Source of the DNA: Apostichopus japonicus
Taxonomy: Eukaryota > Echinodermata > Holothuroidea > Aspidochirotida > Stichopodidae
Direction: 5' to 3'
Length of the DNA stretch: 64,000 bases
Assembly: GCF_037975245.1 (NCBI RefSeq)
Contig: NC_092577.1
Span: 8,841,013 to 8,905,012 of the forward strand
Of the stretch, positions 21,732 to 36,144 are shown piece by piece. The translations under genes were made by a program, and so were the position numbers. The first letter of the stretch is position 1. Each line of letters opens with the position of its first letter. The notes beneath the pieces are model-generated. The model did no database searches and was not told where the DNA came from. It was given only the letters and a program-made list of their open reading frames with translations.

Positions 21732-24700
21732 TAATGCAAAAGGTCCTGATTTCTGTTAGGTATTTACCGATTTTTAAGCATATATACCAGCATCGTAAGT
21801 GGGGACAACTGAATATCTATTCAGAATAATATTTTCATATTTATCATTCACAAATTATTCCCTCCATCTATGGGTTGCACGGAATGAAACGAAATCAAGT
21901 GATGTACCATGGCCTATTGTACAAAAGTTGTAGGTACATAGCCTAACAACAATATGAAACGTGAAAGGAACACAAGACATACGTGGGATTTCTTCTTTGA
22001 CAATTGCAATATTCTAGGTCTGTTTCTTTCAGTAGGTTCACCATCTGGAATGTATTGCAATATCTTCACATTTAGTAAGCCAATACTGTTGCTTGGGGGG
22101 AATCACACCACCAATTTGAAAATGAGACTTGTTCAAGTCGTTTCCATTTGCCACGAGTGAAATTCCCCTCTCAGATAAATGATCAATCTTCCAATTCAAA
22201 TAATAGCAATTTACAACAAAATGGCAAATTCGTTAGCTCTAAAAGTGAGGACTTAAACGATATGCTGCAAAATATGAATCCATCATTTGCACCTCGACAA
22301 TTTTCTGGTAATGATGTGTTAATAGAATCCTGTACAGCAGCTTGAAAGTTTACGTGTTAGGGGTCGTATAGGTTTTATGGCAAAGATAACAAATAACTAT
22401 AAGTTATTACACTGCAACTCACCAATCACAATTTAGACGGCCTCTTGACTATTTACAACATAGTTTTATTATATAATAATTATATATTTTATAAAAAGGG
22501 GTCCAAAACAAAATATATAATGAAAACGCAATCTGCAAATAATGAAAAAAAATGTGATGGTCGTGACTTTCCAGTAAAGCAAAGATAAAAGGTTAGTGCA
22601 AGTTCGAAGGAAAACCGCGTACTATCGACTAGCGAAATCTATCGTGATAGTATTGCGTCACTACAAATGTCATCAAGACAGCAAGATAATTAGACATCTT
22701 TAGCATTTTTTCAGGATATTGCTTTGCTACAAGCTTGAAAGAAGTCAATATTTTATCATTAATAAAACTTTTGAAATAACGAGATGAAAGTATTTTGTTA
22801 TTTTAAAATTAATCAGAAAATTTCCAAATTAAACACTTGGATAGAAGAGGAGGGGGTGGGGGGAAGTGTTACATTCAGCTGAGAAGAATGCCACTGCTAC
22901 GGGTGTACACCACTCCCCGCCTCCCTCCCTTACGACGTACTTTACAACAACAAAATGTTCATAGGCAAAACTGCATGGTGTATGGAGCTAATTTTAGACC
23001 TAATTGGTACTCTAATTATGCCTCGGAGTTCACCAGTTAACATCAATTTTAACAAGAATTCAGGGGACGGGGCTACTGAGATTGCCTTCAACAAGCCAAT
23101 GACCGCACCTCCTCCGCTTTTAAATTCTTCTTTCCATGATAGTGTAGGCTCTACCTAAGTCAGTTGGGATCTGCCCCCCCCCCGAATGTGTACATAAAAT
23201 GCTTTTGGCCCACATTGTAACCGTTGGTGAGGGGGGGGGGGCGGACTAACACATACCCTACCACATAGGGGAAATGTCAATGGTAGCTTCATCTACTTGA
23301 TAGAGATTTTGTTGTATTATTTACTTCCTCGACCCCTTCGGGCCCTTCCTTACTACATATGATGTCCATTTTTAAACTGTTTGTTTCCACCGGGGATGTA
23401 TAACGTACGCATTACGTACATTTACTTCTACTTGGCGCCAAAATGTCTGTTATAAATCTCAAACATCACCCGCGAAAAGCTACGAAACACCTGTAAATGA
23501 ATATTGATGACTCGTGCTATTGAATGCCTGTTTACATCTAGTATATATAGCTGACACTGAATGGCTTACACCGTTTAGTGTATATTAGTGGAGTTGCAGA
23601 GTACGTATTCGTGGGAGTTGTGTGTTACCATTGACTTGTTGACTGGTTATTAAGATGGATTATTTAATGGAGAGGAACCGTTGTTAATAGCTAAAACAGT
23701 AATTATTGATCAGTGAGATAAGTTGACGGTATGGTATAGAGGCAAAGGCTAGGATGTGTACGAAGGCCAGGCCAAACTAAGGTAGGCTATAGGCTAGCTT
23801 AGTTATAAAGTTAGGCTTTATTAGAAATTTCAAACATCACCCGCGAAAAAGTAGAATTACTACTTTTAGCGAGAGGACATGCTTAGCAATCTAACTCATA
23901 AATAATACAAATCTCAGCCTAGTTGTTGACTGATTATCAGAAAAGTCCAAGTAAAAGCAAATCTTAACTATAAAGGAATTGAATAAAATACAATCGAGAC
24001 ACTGAGTTCTCTTGAGGAACCTTAAATTAAGCGAAGAATAAAACCAGCGATAACATTCTCGGTGAGCTGATGCCTATCCTTTACTTCTAAAACAATTACT
24101 TCGTTCTAGCTAAGAAAAAGTATCCATAGACAAACTGTAGAAACTTTGTTATCCCTTCCAAAATCTTAAATCACAGAAAATTGTTCAACTCGATTTTAAT
24201 CGTACATAAAATAGCCTTACAGGCATTAATACAATTCAATCTACAACATTCCACAGTTATTATTGTAATCACCTAACTTAATAAATCTACCAGGTCGGAA
24301 ATTGAGCCAATTGTGTGAGAAACCTGCAGCTTTTTACCGAGCAGGCTGACTGAAATAATATTACTTTTTAGTAATTGATTATTAGTTCAATGACCTAACT
24401 CCTGCCAATATACCTGACACTTTATGTGAAATATAGGTTTGTTAAATACTGTGCAGGGTCTAGAACTGTGAGCCTCTATAAAACAGGTTTCCGATTTAAG
24501 TTTAATAATAAAACTAAAATGCAATAAATAGTTATTAAAAAGAAATATTCCGTCCATGTCTTTCCAGCAGCACTTAGATCGTGGTGTTCTACTCACAACT
24601 GGTTTTGTCTTAATTTTGCCCACTTAATTATAAAAACCGTAAGTCATTTCCAAGCCGACAGACCTATGGCCACATGATATTTATTATATAAAAAGTTTTT

Positions 24701-26044
24701 TTTTTACTTGAAGTTGCGTCACTTCCTTTACGCTGCTGCAACGTTCGCCAGAGCCGTAGGTCTGACATTGGTTTTAAAAGGCGACATCCTCTCATTAAAC
24801 TTGTAATTAACTGATTTATCCCTCGTGTTTGTAAATCGATATTTGTCCGCTAACTGTTTACACTCTCTGAACTCCATAGAAACATAAGGTATTATAATGA
24901 AGATCCAATCAACCTGATTAAACTTAAAAGTAATAATTAATTAGTATAATTAAACTCTCAAGGATATGAAGTGTTTCCAGATAACAATATTATTTGTAAA
25001 ACAAATATAAAAAGCGGATGGTACTACTTAATTGGAAGAAACGATAAGTTTAGAAAGTTAAGATCATAAGCGTTACCCAATTTAGGAATATCTACAAGAA
25101 GAAAAAAAAAAGAAGAAAGAAAAATGTTACATTTAAACAAACAAAAAACACTAGAAGTTATGTCACACTTAAACCGTAACTTAGAATGATAACAAAACAC
25201 AGGTAGACATCATCTTTTAAACAAATAGTATTAATTGGAAATAATTATAAGTCAAACAGAATAGTAGGATTTGGATAAAAGCTTAAATAATAGGTATAAT
25301 AAAAAATGAGTTTAAGCCTCATCAACCTTCTCTCTGGAAACTTGAATTTGATCTATATCTGCTTCTCTAATTACATTTTAATTATAAGAAACAATTAATT
25401 AATTTATTTATTTAAATATAACTCTCACAAATCTCCTTCAATTTTATAAAAACCTTGTATTAGTTGAAGAAGACGTTCCCTTTAAATGATTCCTATTACA
25501 CTAGTGACTGATATTTAAATTTAAATTACATTTTCCTTCTGAAAGTTCAAAGTTAAAACACAAATAAATTTGATCGACATTTTTCTTCAAAAGATAAAGT
25601 AATCTCAATTTTTTGATTACCCATATTTTTTTTATAAAATACTCAACCCGTCTTTGGGATTTGTTTCCTATTAATTACTGAATTAAAATACGTAGCCTCA
25701 CATTCTTATTTTATAAAACCTTACTAGCTATAAAAGTTATTTATAATAATATAATTTTAAAACAATAAAACGAACCCTTTAATCCAACGTTACCACTTTA
25801 TTTTCCTCTCATCTAATCAAATGATTTCTGTTAATAATTGTCTCCCCTTAAAATCAACTTTATTTCGTTTCATTAACTAAATTCCTTTCTACAAATAAAC
25901 ACAACCAAAATGTCCTATAGTTTATTGCTTTAATTTCCTTTTTTTTTTATTTTTAACATTATTATAATTGTTCTAATCCTTACCAAATCCAATCTATTTA
26001 TCTCTATCTACTCTATTATCAGTAACTCTATTCTTTCATTCTAG
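21732..26044. other. Gene-free stretch with a possible TATA promoter
   Basis: No convincing coding sequence. Short frames at 22148-22345 and 22837-23158 have no recognisable family. A TATATATA box at 23542-23549 lies in a less AT-rich patch and could mark a plus-strand start near 23575, but no coding exon is visible after it. The phrase TCAAACATCACCCGCGAAAA occurs twice (about 23460 and 23830). From 24900 onward the sequence is extremely AT-rich and ends in the pyrimidine tract of the 26045 acceptor. Confidence 0.45.
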
Positions 26045-26253
26045 ATTCCTATCTCCTGTGTGGATCTATACTCCTGCTCTCCTAGAGTTGATGAGTCTGG
26101 GATGAACCTTATCCTTGAGTCTGGTCTCTCTCTCTCTATCCTGAGTTCTCTCCAGAAGCTGTGGATCCAGGACTTCGACAGGATACTAACTAATGAAGAG
26201 TTGGCGGCCATCTTGTCTTACTCCTCACAGTGTACAAGCTTGAAGGAGCTGCA
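26045..26253 (+). CDS. LRR-region exon (exon A) of an LRR/NLR-type gene
   Basis: A 209-bp exon bounded by TTTCATTCTAG at its 5' side and GTAAGT at its 3' side, both excellent splice sites. The open frame (about 69 codons) contains SGMNLILESGLSLSILSSLQ and ECTSLKELQ-like ends (seen: CTSLKELQ), the leucine spacing of leucine-rich repeats. It ends two bases into a codon (CA|G), and the next exon supplies the G. Leucine-rich repeats mediate ligand or protein contact; in animal NLR-type immune receptors they follow a NACHT domain. No NACHT or CARD/death-domain exon was seen in the window, so membership in the NLR class is inference. A LINE has landed only about 35 bp after the donor. Confidence 0.6.
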
Positions 26254-26286
26254 GTAAGTATTCCGGTGTAGATGTTAGAATCATCG

Positions 26287-28690
26287 GAGGGTTTCTATAA
26301 AATATAGTAGAATTAAGGCCAAAGAAAGAAGGAAAAAGGAGATAGATATTTTGAGAAATATTTCCCGTATTGAACAGCGCCATTTCCGCTCAGGTTCAGC
26401 GGGTGATTTGGAGGATTTAACTAGGATCAGAAATGAATTACAGCATATCTACGATTATAAACTCAATGGTATTATTGTTCGGTCTAGGGCCCGCTGGGTG
26501 GAACAGGGAGAAAGGGCTACAAAGTACTTCCTCAATTTGGAGAACCGTCATAAAAACTGCAATGTTATTCATACTCTAAAGTCAGCGGAGGGAACAGAGG
26601 TTACTAATAATGAAAAAATTCTCTCTATTTTATCAGACTTTTACCAATCGCTTTACACCAGTGATAATTGTGATCCACATATATCTTTACACAATATTAC
26701 TTGTAATAATCCGCTTTCACTGGCGGATGCCCAAACTTTAACTGGTAAACTTACTGCCAAGGATTGTTGGGAAGCCCTTAACTCATTCAAAAAAGGTAAA
26801 AGCCCTGGGAGTGATGGTCTTTCGGCCGAGTTTTATGTACGTTTTTGGCCACTTATCAGTGATTTGGTTGTTGATTCTTTAAATTATGCATATGTTATTA
26901 CCAATATGTCAAATGAGCAATGTCGAGGAATTATAACTCTAATCCCTAAACCAGATAAAGATTTAAAACAGGTTAAAAACTATCGGCCGATTTCATTACT
27001 TAATGTTGATTATAAAATTGCTGCAAAGGCCTTGGCTACCACTCTAATTAATTCCAACCAAACTGGCTTTATCAAGCGGAGGTTTATAGGGGAGAATATT
27101 CGTTTTATCCTTGACTCTATTGACTACTGTAATGATTATAATGTTCCTGGCTTCCTCCTTCTTGTAGACTTTGAGAAAGCTTTTGATAGACTAGAGTGGA
27201 ACTTTATTCTTGAATGTTTGATTTATTCTTTTCGACGAAAGTCTTGGCAGATGGGTAAGGACTTTATATTCAAATTCCACCGCATGCGTCTATAATAATG
27301 GGTATTCTTCCGCATTCTTTGATATTACCAGAGGTGTGCGACAGGGATGTCCTCTCAGTCCGTAAATTTTTATTTTATGTGCAGAGATTCTCTCAATTCA
27401 TGTAAAAACTTCTCCCCGTATTCGCGGAATTCGCATTCTGGATCATGATATTAAAATGTTACAATATGCGGACGACACTGCGATTTTTCTTGATGGTACT
27501 CAACGAAGTTTGACCGCTGTGGTAGACATTTTTCACTCTTTGGAAATGGCTTCAGGGCTGAAAGTTAATGATGAAAAAACTAAAATTTTCCCTTTGGGCC
27601 ATTTTACTGCAAGAAAGCCACAGTTACTTAACGATTTACAGTTTACTTGGACCTTGGGTCCTGTCACTGTCTTAGGAATAACATTCGATACTGATAGGGA
27701 TCATTTGTTTCATTTAAATTATACTCCTAAGCTGTCTCGCCTGAAGAATAAATTAAATGTGTGGTCTATGAGAGATTTGACTCCTATTGGGAGAATTACT
27801 ATTGTCAAAACCTTCGGTCTCTCCCAACTTGTTTTTCTTTTTCAAGTGTTGCCTGATCCACCACAGGATTTTATAAAGGAACTCGAGTCTTTCATATATC
27901 GGTTTATCTGGTCAGGCAGACCGGATAAGGTTAAGCGTAACACTTTAATCGGTTCAATTGAACACGGCGGTTTGAAAGCAACCCACATAGTTTCCTTCAT
28001 TCGGGGTCTTAAATGTACATGGGTTGCAAGATATATAAATAACATCAAAGCGGATTGGAAGCTTTTCTTTGATTTTCACCTGAAGAAATACGGGAAAGAG
28101 TTGCTCTTCAGATGCAATCTCAGTTCAGTGACATTATTATTAATAATCATTTCATAAACGATGTCTGTCGAGCGTGGTCCTGCTATGCTTTCAAAACCCC
28201 TGTAATGAACTTTAAACAGCAAATTCTTTGGAATAATTCATATTTAAAGGTCGACAATCGTCCATTCTTTTATAATTCCATGTATAAAAAAAAAGGTGTG
28301 GTGAAGGTTGACGACTTGTTAGATGATAATAGCTGTTTTTTTCCCTTTTTGGCTTATAAAAACAAGTTCTCTTTAGACTTACTGCCATTTACTACGTATT
28401 ATGGCATTATTTCCGCCATACCGAGACATTGGAAAGATAATATGGCCTTGGTGAATACAAAAGAGGAAATGATTAATACTGATCTTTCTTTGTTGCGTTC
28501 CCGCCATATCTACAATTATTTGATCAGTACCATAGCTGCTCCTCCAACTGCCATTAGAAAATGGAATGGTGAATTCTCATTTGATGATTCACAATGGCAA
28601 ACTATATTTCGTGTTCCATTTTTGTCTTGTAGAGAGAGCAAGATTCGGTATTTCCAATTTCGTTTCTTACACCGTATTTTAGGATTATTT
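26287..28690 (+). mobile_element. L1/Tx1-like non-LTR retrotransposon fragment, broken ORF2
   Basis: Reverse-transcriptase part of a LINE ORF2 with motifs ARWVEQGERATKYFLNLE, GKSPGSDGLSAEFY, LIPKPDKDLKQVKNYRPISL, QTGFIK, LLVDFEKAFDRLEW, GVRQGCPLSP and QYADDTAIFLD, then the C-terminal FIWSGRP region. These match L1/Tx1-clade order. The 5' endonuclease is absent (5' truncation near 26287) and similarity stops abruptly near 28690 (after FLHRILG), before the usual terminal cysteine motif, so both ends are lost. Lesions: a short in-frame deletion after AAKALA, a frameshift near 27225, a TAA at 27363-27365 and a frameshift near 28130. It sits in the intron between exons A and B of the LRR gene, same strand. 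Not functional. Confidence 0.88.
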
Positions 28691-31149
28691 TGTTACCCTA
28701 CCTACCGCCTTCAGCTATAACCGTGATTACACGATTTTTATCTTCGCAGTTTCCCTTTTCAATATATTTTTACCCTCCTACCACCCTTACCCTATCATCG
28801 CCCTCATTGTTCCGGTCACCGTGTGGTTACTGGTTTGTAATTATTATTATCTCCAGCTCCATTATCAATTACATGTGTCTTCTTTGTTTCTTCATGTCCA
28901 TTGTTTCCTTCACATAGGCCAATTTAGAATAAACTGTAGTTTATAGACGGAAACGTAAACTTCGCTAATACTTTAATTTATTTCATTTTCTCGGACATGA
29001 TTCATGAGTCAAATTGGTTACACAACCAATAAATTCAGTTTAATATATCGCTACTCTTCTCGCCTTCATCAGTTCCTCAGACCAACCTCATAAAAAGTTT
29101 CCCATTTCTATCCTTACACATTCACATTAATGTTATCAGTTGATATGATCCACAGACTGTGACGTGACGTGTTACTAAAAATAATGAAAGAAATATTTAA
29201 GTCGCCCAATCCCGCCTCACCCGACACGCCAAAGAAACAGGGCAAAAATATTTAGTAATACCATAAATAAATTACCATATAAATGAACATAATTCAGCAT
29301 GTAATATTCTCAATGATATTCCAGGAGTAACTGTAACCACGGAAATTGTATCAATGAAAAGTAATATAATTTGGCAGTATAGCTAGGTCGGATTATTCAA
29401 AAAAATGAAATACGGATCTATTATTATTCACTTTCTAGCCTATCAATGCTTTATCCCAATCCCTGTATTCAGTATGCTCTTCAGTAACTTTAGTTTAACC
29501 CCCTCCACCGTTCAGACACCCTATACCTGCTCCCGCCACTGCCCCTCCCTTCGCCCTCCCCTTCACAGAGATGCATTTGTATGTTTCAGAGAGCCCATCA
29601 AATCCATTCCATGTTTCTACCCGATAACATCATCACCGTTTTAGTACACACAGTAAGCATATTCTACTTCTACAATAGTTTTCTGTACAAATAAATGCAG
29701 CGCTTACATTATGCAGACGGTTGATACAAACAATGTATGTCAAAAAGCAAGTCAATAGTACGAATGCCACACCGGAACTCCCGTAAATATCTCATTAGCA
29801 TAACAATTGCTGACACGAACCAGTTTAACCTAATGAATAGAAATAGGTAAACGAACCACGTGCCCATTGTACCCCTCTAACATTGTCAGTGAACCAGTCA
29901 AAGTAACCATGGAAACATACATTGAGTAGGTCAGTAGGTGTACAGCAGTGACTACGAATCATCCATTGAGGGATATCATCTAAATAACATATCTTTATTA
30001 GGTCATACGCATTGTTATTGAATACGTTGCGTTCTTAATTGTTGATTATTATTTGAAAATTTGCTTTAAATGACCAGTCACGTGACCAGCCTCATTGGTG
30101 TGAGGGGAAAAGCCTCGTCTTTCGTCCTCGTCTTGAAAGTCAGGGAATTTTTTTAAAGGCTTACATTGATATGACTTTTCCCAGCACCATAAAGTGTTAA
30201 CCCTTTCTTACAACATTTTTTTTTGGTTGGGGGGGGGTCAAATTATAGCATGCGTCACTTGGGAGGGGGTCTAAACAGGGAGACCCCCTTTATGAATAAA
30301 ATAACCTTAGATTACAAACTGTCAATGCTGTAGCAGCGGCCAGGATGACACAAGAACGGTTTGCTCGATAAAATATAAATTATTTAAAGTTCATCAATTT
30401 TTCTATTATATGGCCTACATGTGTACATTGGGATGATGTGTCCGCTATGGCCCTTACTTTATTTAAAATATTAATGAAATATATTAAAGCCCACCTTTCA
30501 GCCACTCAATGCATAGATACAGAAAACAAACGATTGTAAAGAAAAAGCTTTTACATTAAAACAAACTTGCAACTGTTCGGTAAATACACGTTTATTATGC
30601 TAATTAGATACGAGGTACGTAACCTATATATTTTCTTTACATTAGCCAGAGTGGTGTTTTACATAGAGCTGTGCAATGTAGGTATAAGGTAGGATGATAC
30701 TGAGCTAGACTTGAAAAATGTAATTGGATTTTATGCACTATATCTGTTACCGGTTAATCCAGATAATTTCATTTCATGCTCGCCAAGCTCAACTTGCTGT
30801 AGGGAATCTTACAGACAATACGTTTGTATATTCACAGTATCTTTCTCTTAGATTTTGAAGTGAACAACATATTAGCAAGGCTGTCAAATATTACTTTCAC
30901 AAAATACATACTAGTTGTAATATTAACATGTGCCAGACTGAAAACAGCTTAGCTTGATCAGTCGCCGTATTGTAAGGGAAGGGGTGGCGATTTGTTTCAA
31001 ATGTTGGGGGTGGGGGTGGGGGTGGGGGCATTTGCTTGGGTGAAGGCGCGTAGCAACTTTCATCCCTAATATTGTTCGTGCGGTTCGTGATATTTTGTGT
31101 GTGATTATTATCATAATGTCTGTACATCTCTTGTGTATAAGGGTAAATA
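28691..31149. other. Intronic stretch, nothing recognised
   Basis: AT-rich sequence with G-rich runs near 30225-30290 (two GGGGGGT-type tracts) and at 30998-31030. An AATAAA near 28929 follows the LINE but belongs to no visible transcript. No coding frame of note. Under the LRR gene model this is intron A-B. Confidence 0.5.
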
Positions 31150-33153
<2,004 letters not shown>

Positions 33154-33230
33154 GTTTGAATGCTTCGTTCTGCCAGCCACTATTCCGGTTGGATCCATTC
33201 CATCATCCTTGAAGTCAAGAAACGTGAAAG
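33154..33230 (+). CDS. LRR gene exon B (77 bp)
   Basis: Bounded by TATCTCTCCATAG and GTATTG. Entering with the phase left by exon A, it is open and reads QFECFVLPATIPVGSIPSSL followed by KSRNVK, a natural continuation of the LKELQ end of exon A. It leaves one base of a codon (G), which fits exon C. The donor is weaker than the others. Identity as part of the same gene rests on phase and sense, not on a transcript. Confidence 0.5.
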
Positions 33231-34920
33231 GTATTGTCACAATGACGTCATGATGGACACATTTCAAATTTCTACAATTTCTATTTTCTACATTTATTCA
33301 AAGGCTTTACCAACCAGTCAACTTTGTGAATTGCTTTTGACATGTAGAGTGTTGTTGATTCACATACAAGAGAGTAATGGATCAGTAACACATGAGTGCC
33401 ATTTTAAATGAAGGAGACACCCAAAACAGAGAGTCTTGTGATAGTAAACAAAAATCAAATAATGGAAATGTAACAACATTAAATATTGCTAAGCTTGGTT
33501 GATTTAAGAGATAAGTCATATTCCCAACATTTCGCTCTTTCGAGATCACTGCCCTAAAAGATATTTTGAGAGTAGCAATCAAATCAACTGATGCTTTAAA
33601 TCTCTTTCCGAAAAATAGTGGTATCATACACTTTGGGCAACTTAATTACACTGCGACAATTATTGTGTAAGATTTTGAAGTAATGTTGTGCCCATAGGCG
33701 TCTGAAAACCCCACCCCCACCCCCTCTCCCCAACCAACACACACACACATTTAAGCAAATCCACACCTCCGATTAACGCCACTCTTCCAATCTGAATTAC
33801 AGAAAAACGCCACAAAGTGTAACTTAATTCTTTTGCAAGTTCGGCAAACGAAGTTTTTGTTTCTTTGAAAACTAAAATCTAGGGTAAATAATACAAAAAT
33901 AATAGTATAAATAAAAGTGGGTAATGATATGACGGAAAGCAATTAAAATTGTGAATTTAAAACAATATTTTATTTATTTGTACACTTATAGAGGAGCACG
34001 GAGGTATACAGTGGTGGGTCACTCATTAACTGTTCCAGAAGGGGCACTTACTTCTTTTGTTTCCCATAGTTGTCATGGCAACCAAGCAGAAACTGAGTTA
34101 AATTATCAGTAGACATTAAATTATATTTTTTCCTTATCATATGGACATATTTTGTAAATCGTAAAGTTAAGAGTGAACGTGTTGGGAGACTAATATGATA
34201 CTGAAAGAGTTCTTTGCTTACACTAATGCTGTACTTGGAAACAGGAAAATACATTTCACTATTATCTTTTGAGTATACCAACGGGGATGTGGGGTGTCAC
34301 ACCGCGCCCAGATAAACTAAAAATCGGTCTCAAATTAATGCCGGTCGACAAGTCGGTCGACAAATTGAAGATGTATATATATTATCAGGGTCGCACACTA
34401 ACGAAAGTAAGAGTTATAATACAAAAACGAAGAAAATAATACAGAATCGGTCTGTCTGTAACAGCCTTACGTCTATATTTCCCCAGATTTGGATAATATT
34501 AGGTAAATAAAATGCAGCAGATTCCGGCCTCACCAGGGCCTTGCACTTTAATCCGCTGAAAATTGAGTTCTTCTCCTAAATAGATTTCGGTGTTCCACAA
34601 TTACTTCAAGAGAACTGAACATATCTGCAAACGCTGCAGCTTAAGTCCAACGGATCCCCACCAGCCTGCTTGGAATACATTCTAGATAACTATAATTTAT
34701 TTATAACATGTGATTTTCGAGGGGCTTCCCCTCGTGGAACCAATCAGTGCTTCAAATATTTTCCAGAGGAATTAAATTCCTCTATCTACTGTACACGCGG
34801 TTTTTGTGGTTGAACTCGCCATAAGAGAACAAGAAATATTAAAAATGCTGGTTGTTCACTAGGCGTTAGCTTCTCGACCCCGTTTCAAGGCTCTGAGAAA
34901 CGTTCTGTACAATGTTGAGG
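33231..34920. other. Intronic stretch with two adjacent hairpins
   Basis: No coding sequence recognised. At 34718-34734 CGAGGGG-CTT-CCCCTCG and at 34765-34783 AGAGGAATT-A-AATTCCTCT form perfect stems 30 bp apart. The surrounding 34400-34800 segment looks repeat-derived. CCATAGGCGTC followed by a CCCACCCC-rich run near 33695 resembles another repeat end. Confidence 0.45.
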
Positions 34921-35505
34921 TTAAAGGATTAGTTCAGGTGTCACAAATGTTTATCTTATATGAAAGAGGACAATAGAAGAAACAGAATAGTGAAGGAATT
35001 ATTCAAATATCTTTTTCCGTTTAGGAGATCTTATATTCAAGTTTAAAGTTCTATCTGATTGTGTAGAAACTACTGAATTCAGACTAGCTGTTACGTCATA
35101 TCCTCACATTCCCGAAAAGTCTTTGTTATTTTATTAAAATATTTTGTAAGATTTTATGACTTTGAACCAAAAGATACGTCAGGAGATATAATACGTGTCA
35201 AGGAAATTATTTGAGATTTAACATCTGAAGAAAGTTTGATTATATTTTTATAGATTTGTGAAAAAAAAATGTAATTATTTTTTAATGAAATATATTGACA
35301 CAACATAAGGAAGTGAGGATGTGACATCACACCCTCACAGTTAGTCTTTCTTCACCAGTCATTTGCAAAGAAATTTTGAAATCTTCAAAGTGTGATTTCT
35401 CCTTAACAGAGAATGCTATAATGGTAGTTACTTCACTATTCTGTTTGTCTTTTAAAGGTTTTTCATACAAGATAGACATGTCAGACACCTGAACCAATCC
35501 TTTAA
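34921..35505. mobile_element. Fold-back MITE with TTAA target duplication (Kolobok/T2-like)
   Basis: TTAA at 34921-34924 and 35502-35505 flank an inverted repeat. The left end reads AGGATTAGTTCAGGTGTC; the reverse complement of the right end reads AGGATTGGTTCAGGTGTC. The arms continue with interruptions through ACAGAATAGTGAAG to GTCAYATCCTCAC, about 195 nt per arm, so almost the whole 577-bp element can fold on itself. TTAA duplications with ends AGG are known from the Kolobok superfamily, including the T2 MITEs of Xenopus (TTAAAGG ends); piggyBac also uses TTAA but has CCC/CCT-type ends. No coding capacity, so it is non-autonomous. It lies in intron B-C of the LRR gene. Confidence 0.82.
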
Positions 35506-36144
35506 GCTTCTACCTGACATATAACTATAACTATTTCTAAACATTTGCGGCTTCCGGGGATTCGCATCGCATCCTTTGATCACGCTAAAATATCAAGGAA
35601 AAATATCTAATATACAATTTTTGGTCTGTAAATCTGCAAAGCGAAATGTGCATAAAAGGGTATTATTTACATTTTCAAGCCATTAATATACATACTGTTT
35701 ATCGTTTCGATACAGTTTTACATCGGTATTACATACTTGATGAGGTAACGATGCATACGTTACTCCATATAACGCGTAGTATCTGTCGCAATTTGAACTT
35801 AACATTTTCTTTGAATTTCGCTGATATGCTAAAATGTCATAAAGAAAGATTCAATAATTTTTAGTAAGGCAGCTTACTGTGTTTCTTAGAGTAACCATTG
35901 ATCTTACAAGTAGTAGTTAAGAGAGCAGTTCAGAGTAGATACAATTCAATTAGTCTTCTTCATCGGTCAACGAGTAAATATAACAAAATATCATGTTTTT
36001 AATTGAATGAATGCTTTCAACTGTATTGTCCACCATCTAGTCTACAAACGTAACTGTAGACATTATAGGTATCATGTATTCATTGTAGTCATTTAAGTGA
36101 GTTAAAACCAAACGAACGCATTACTAAGCAGAAACGGATACAGG
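35506..36144. other. Intronic stretch, nothing recognised
   Basis: AT-rich, with no convincing frame, between two MITEs. Its last eight bases (GATACAGG, 36137-36144) are the left target duplication of the following element. Confidence 0.5.
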
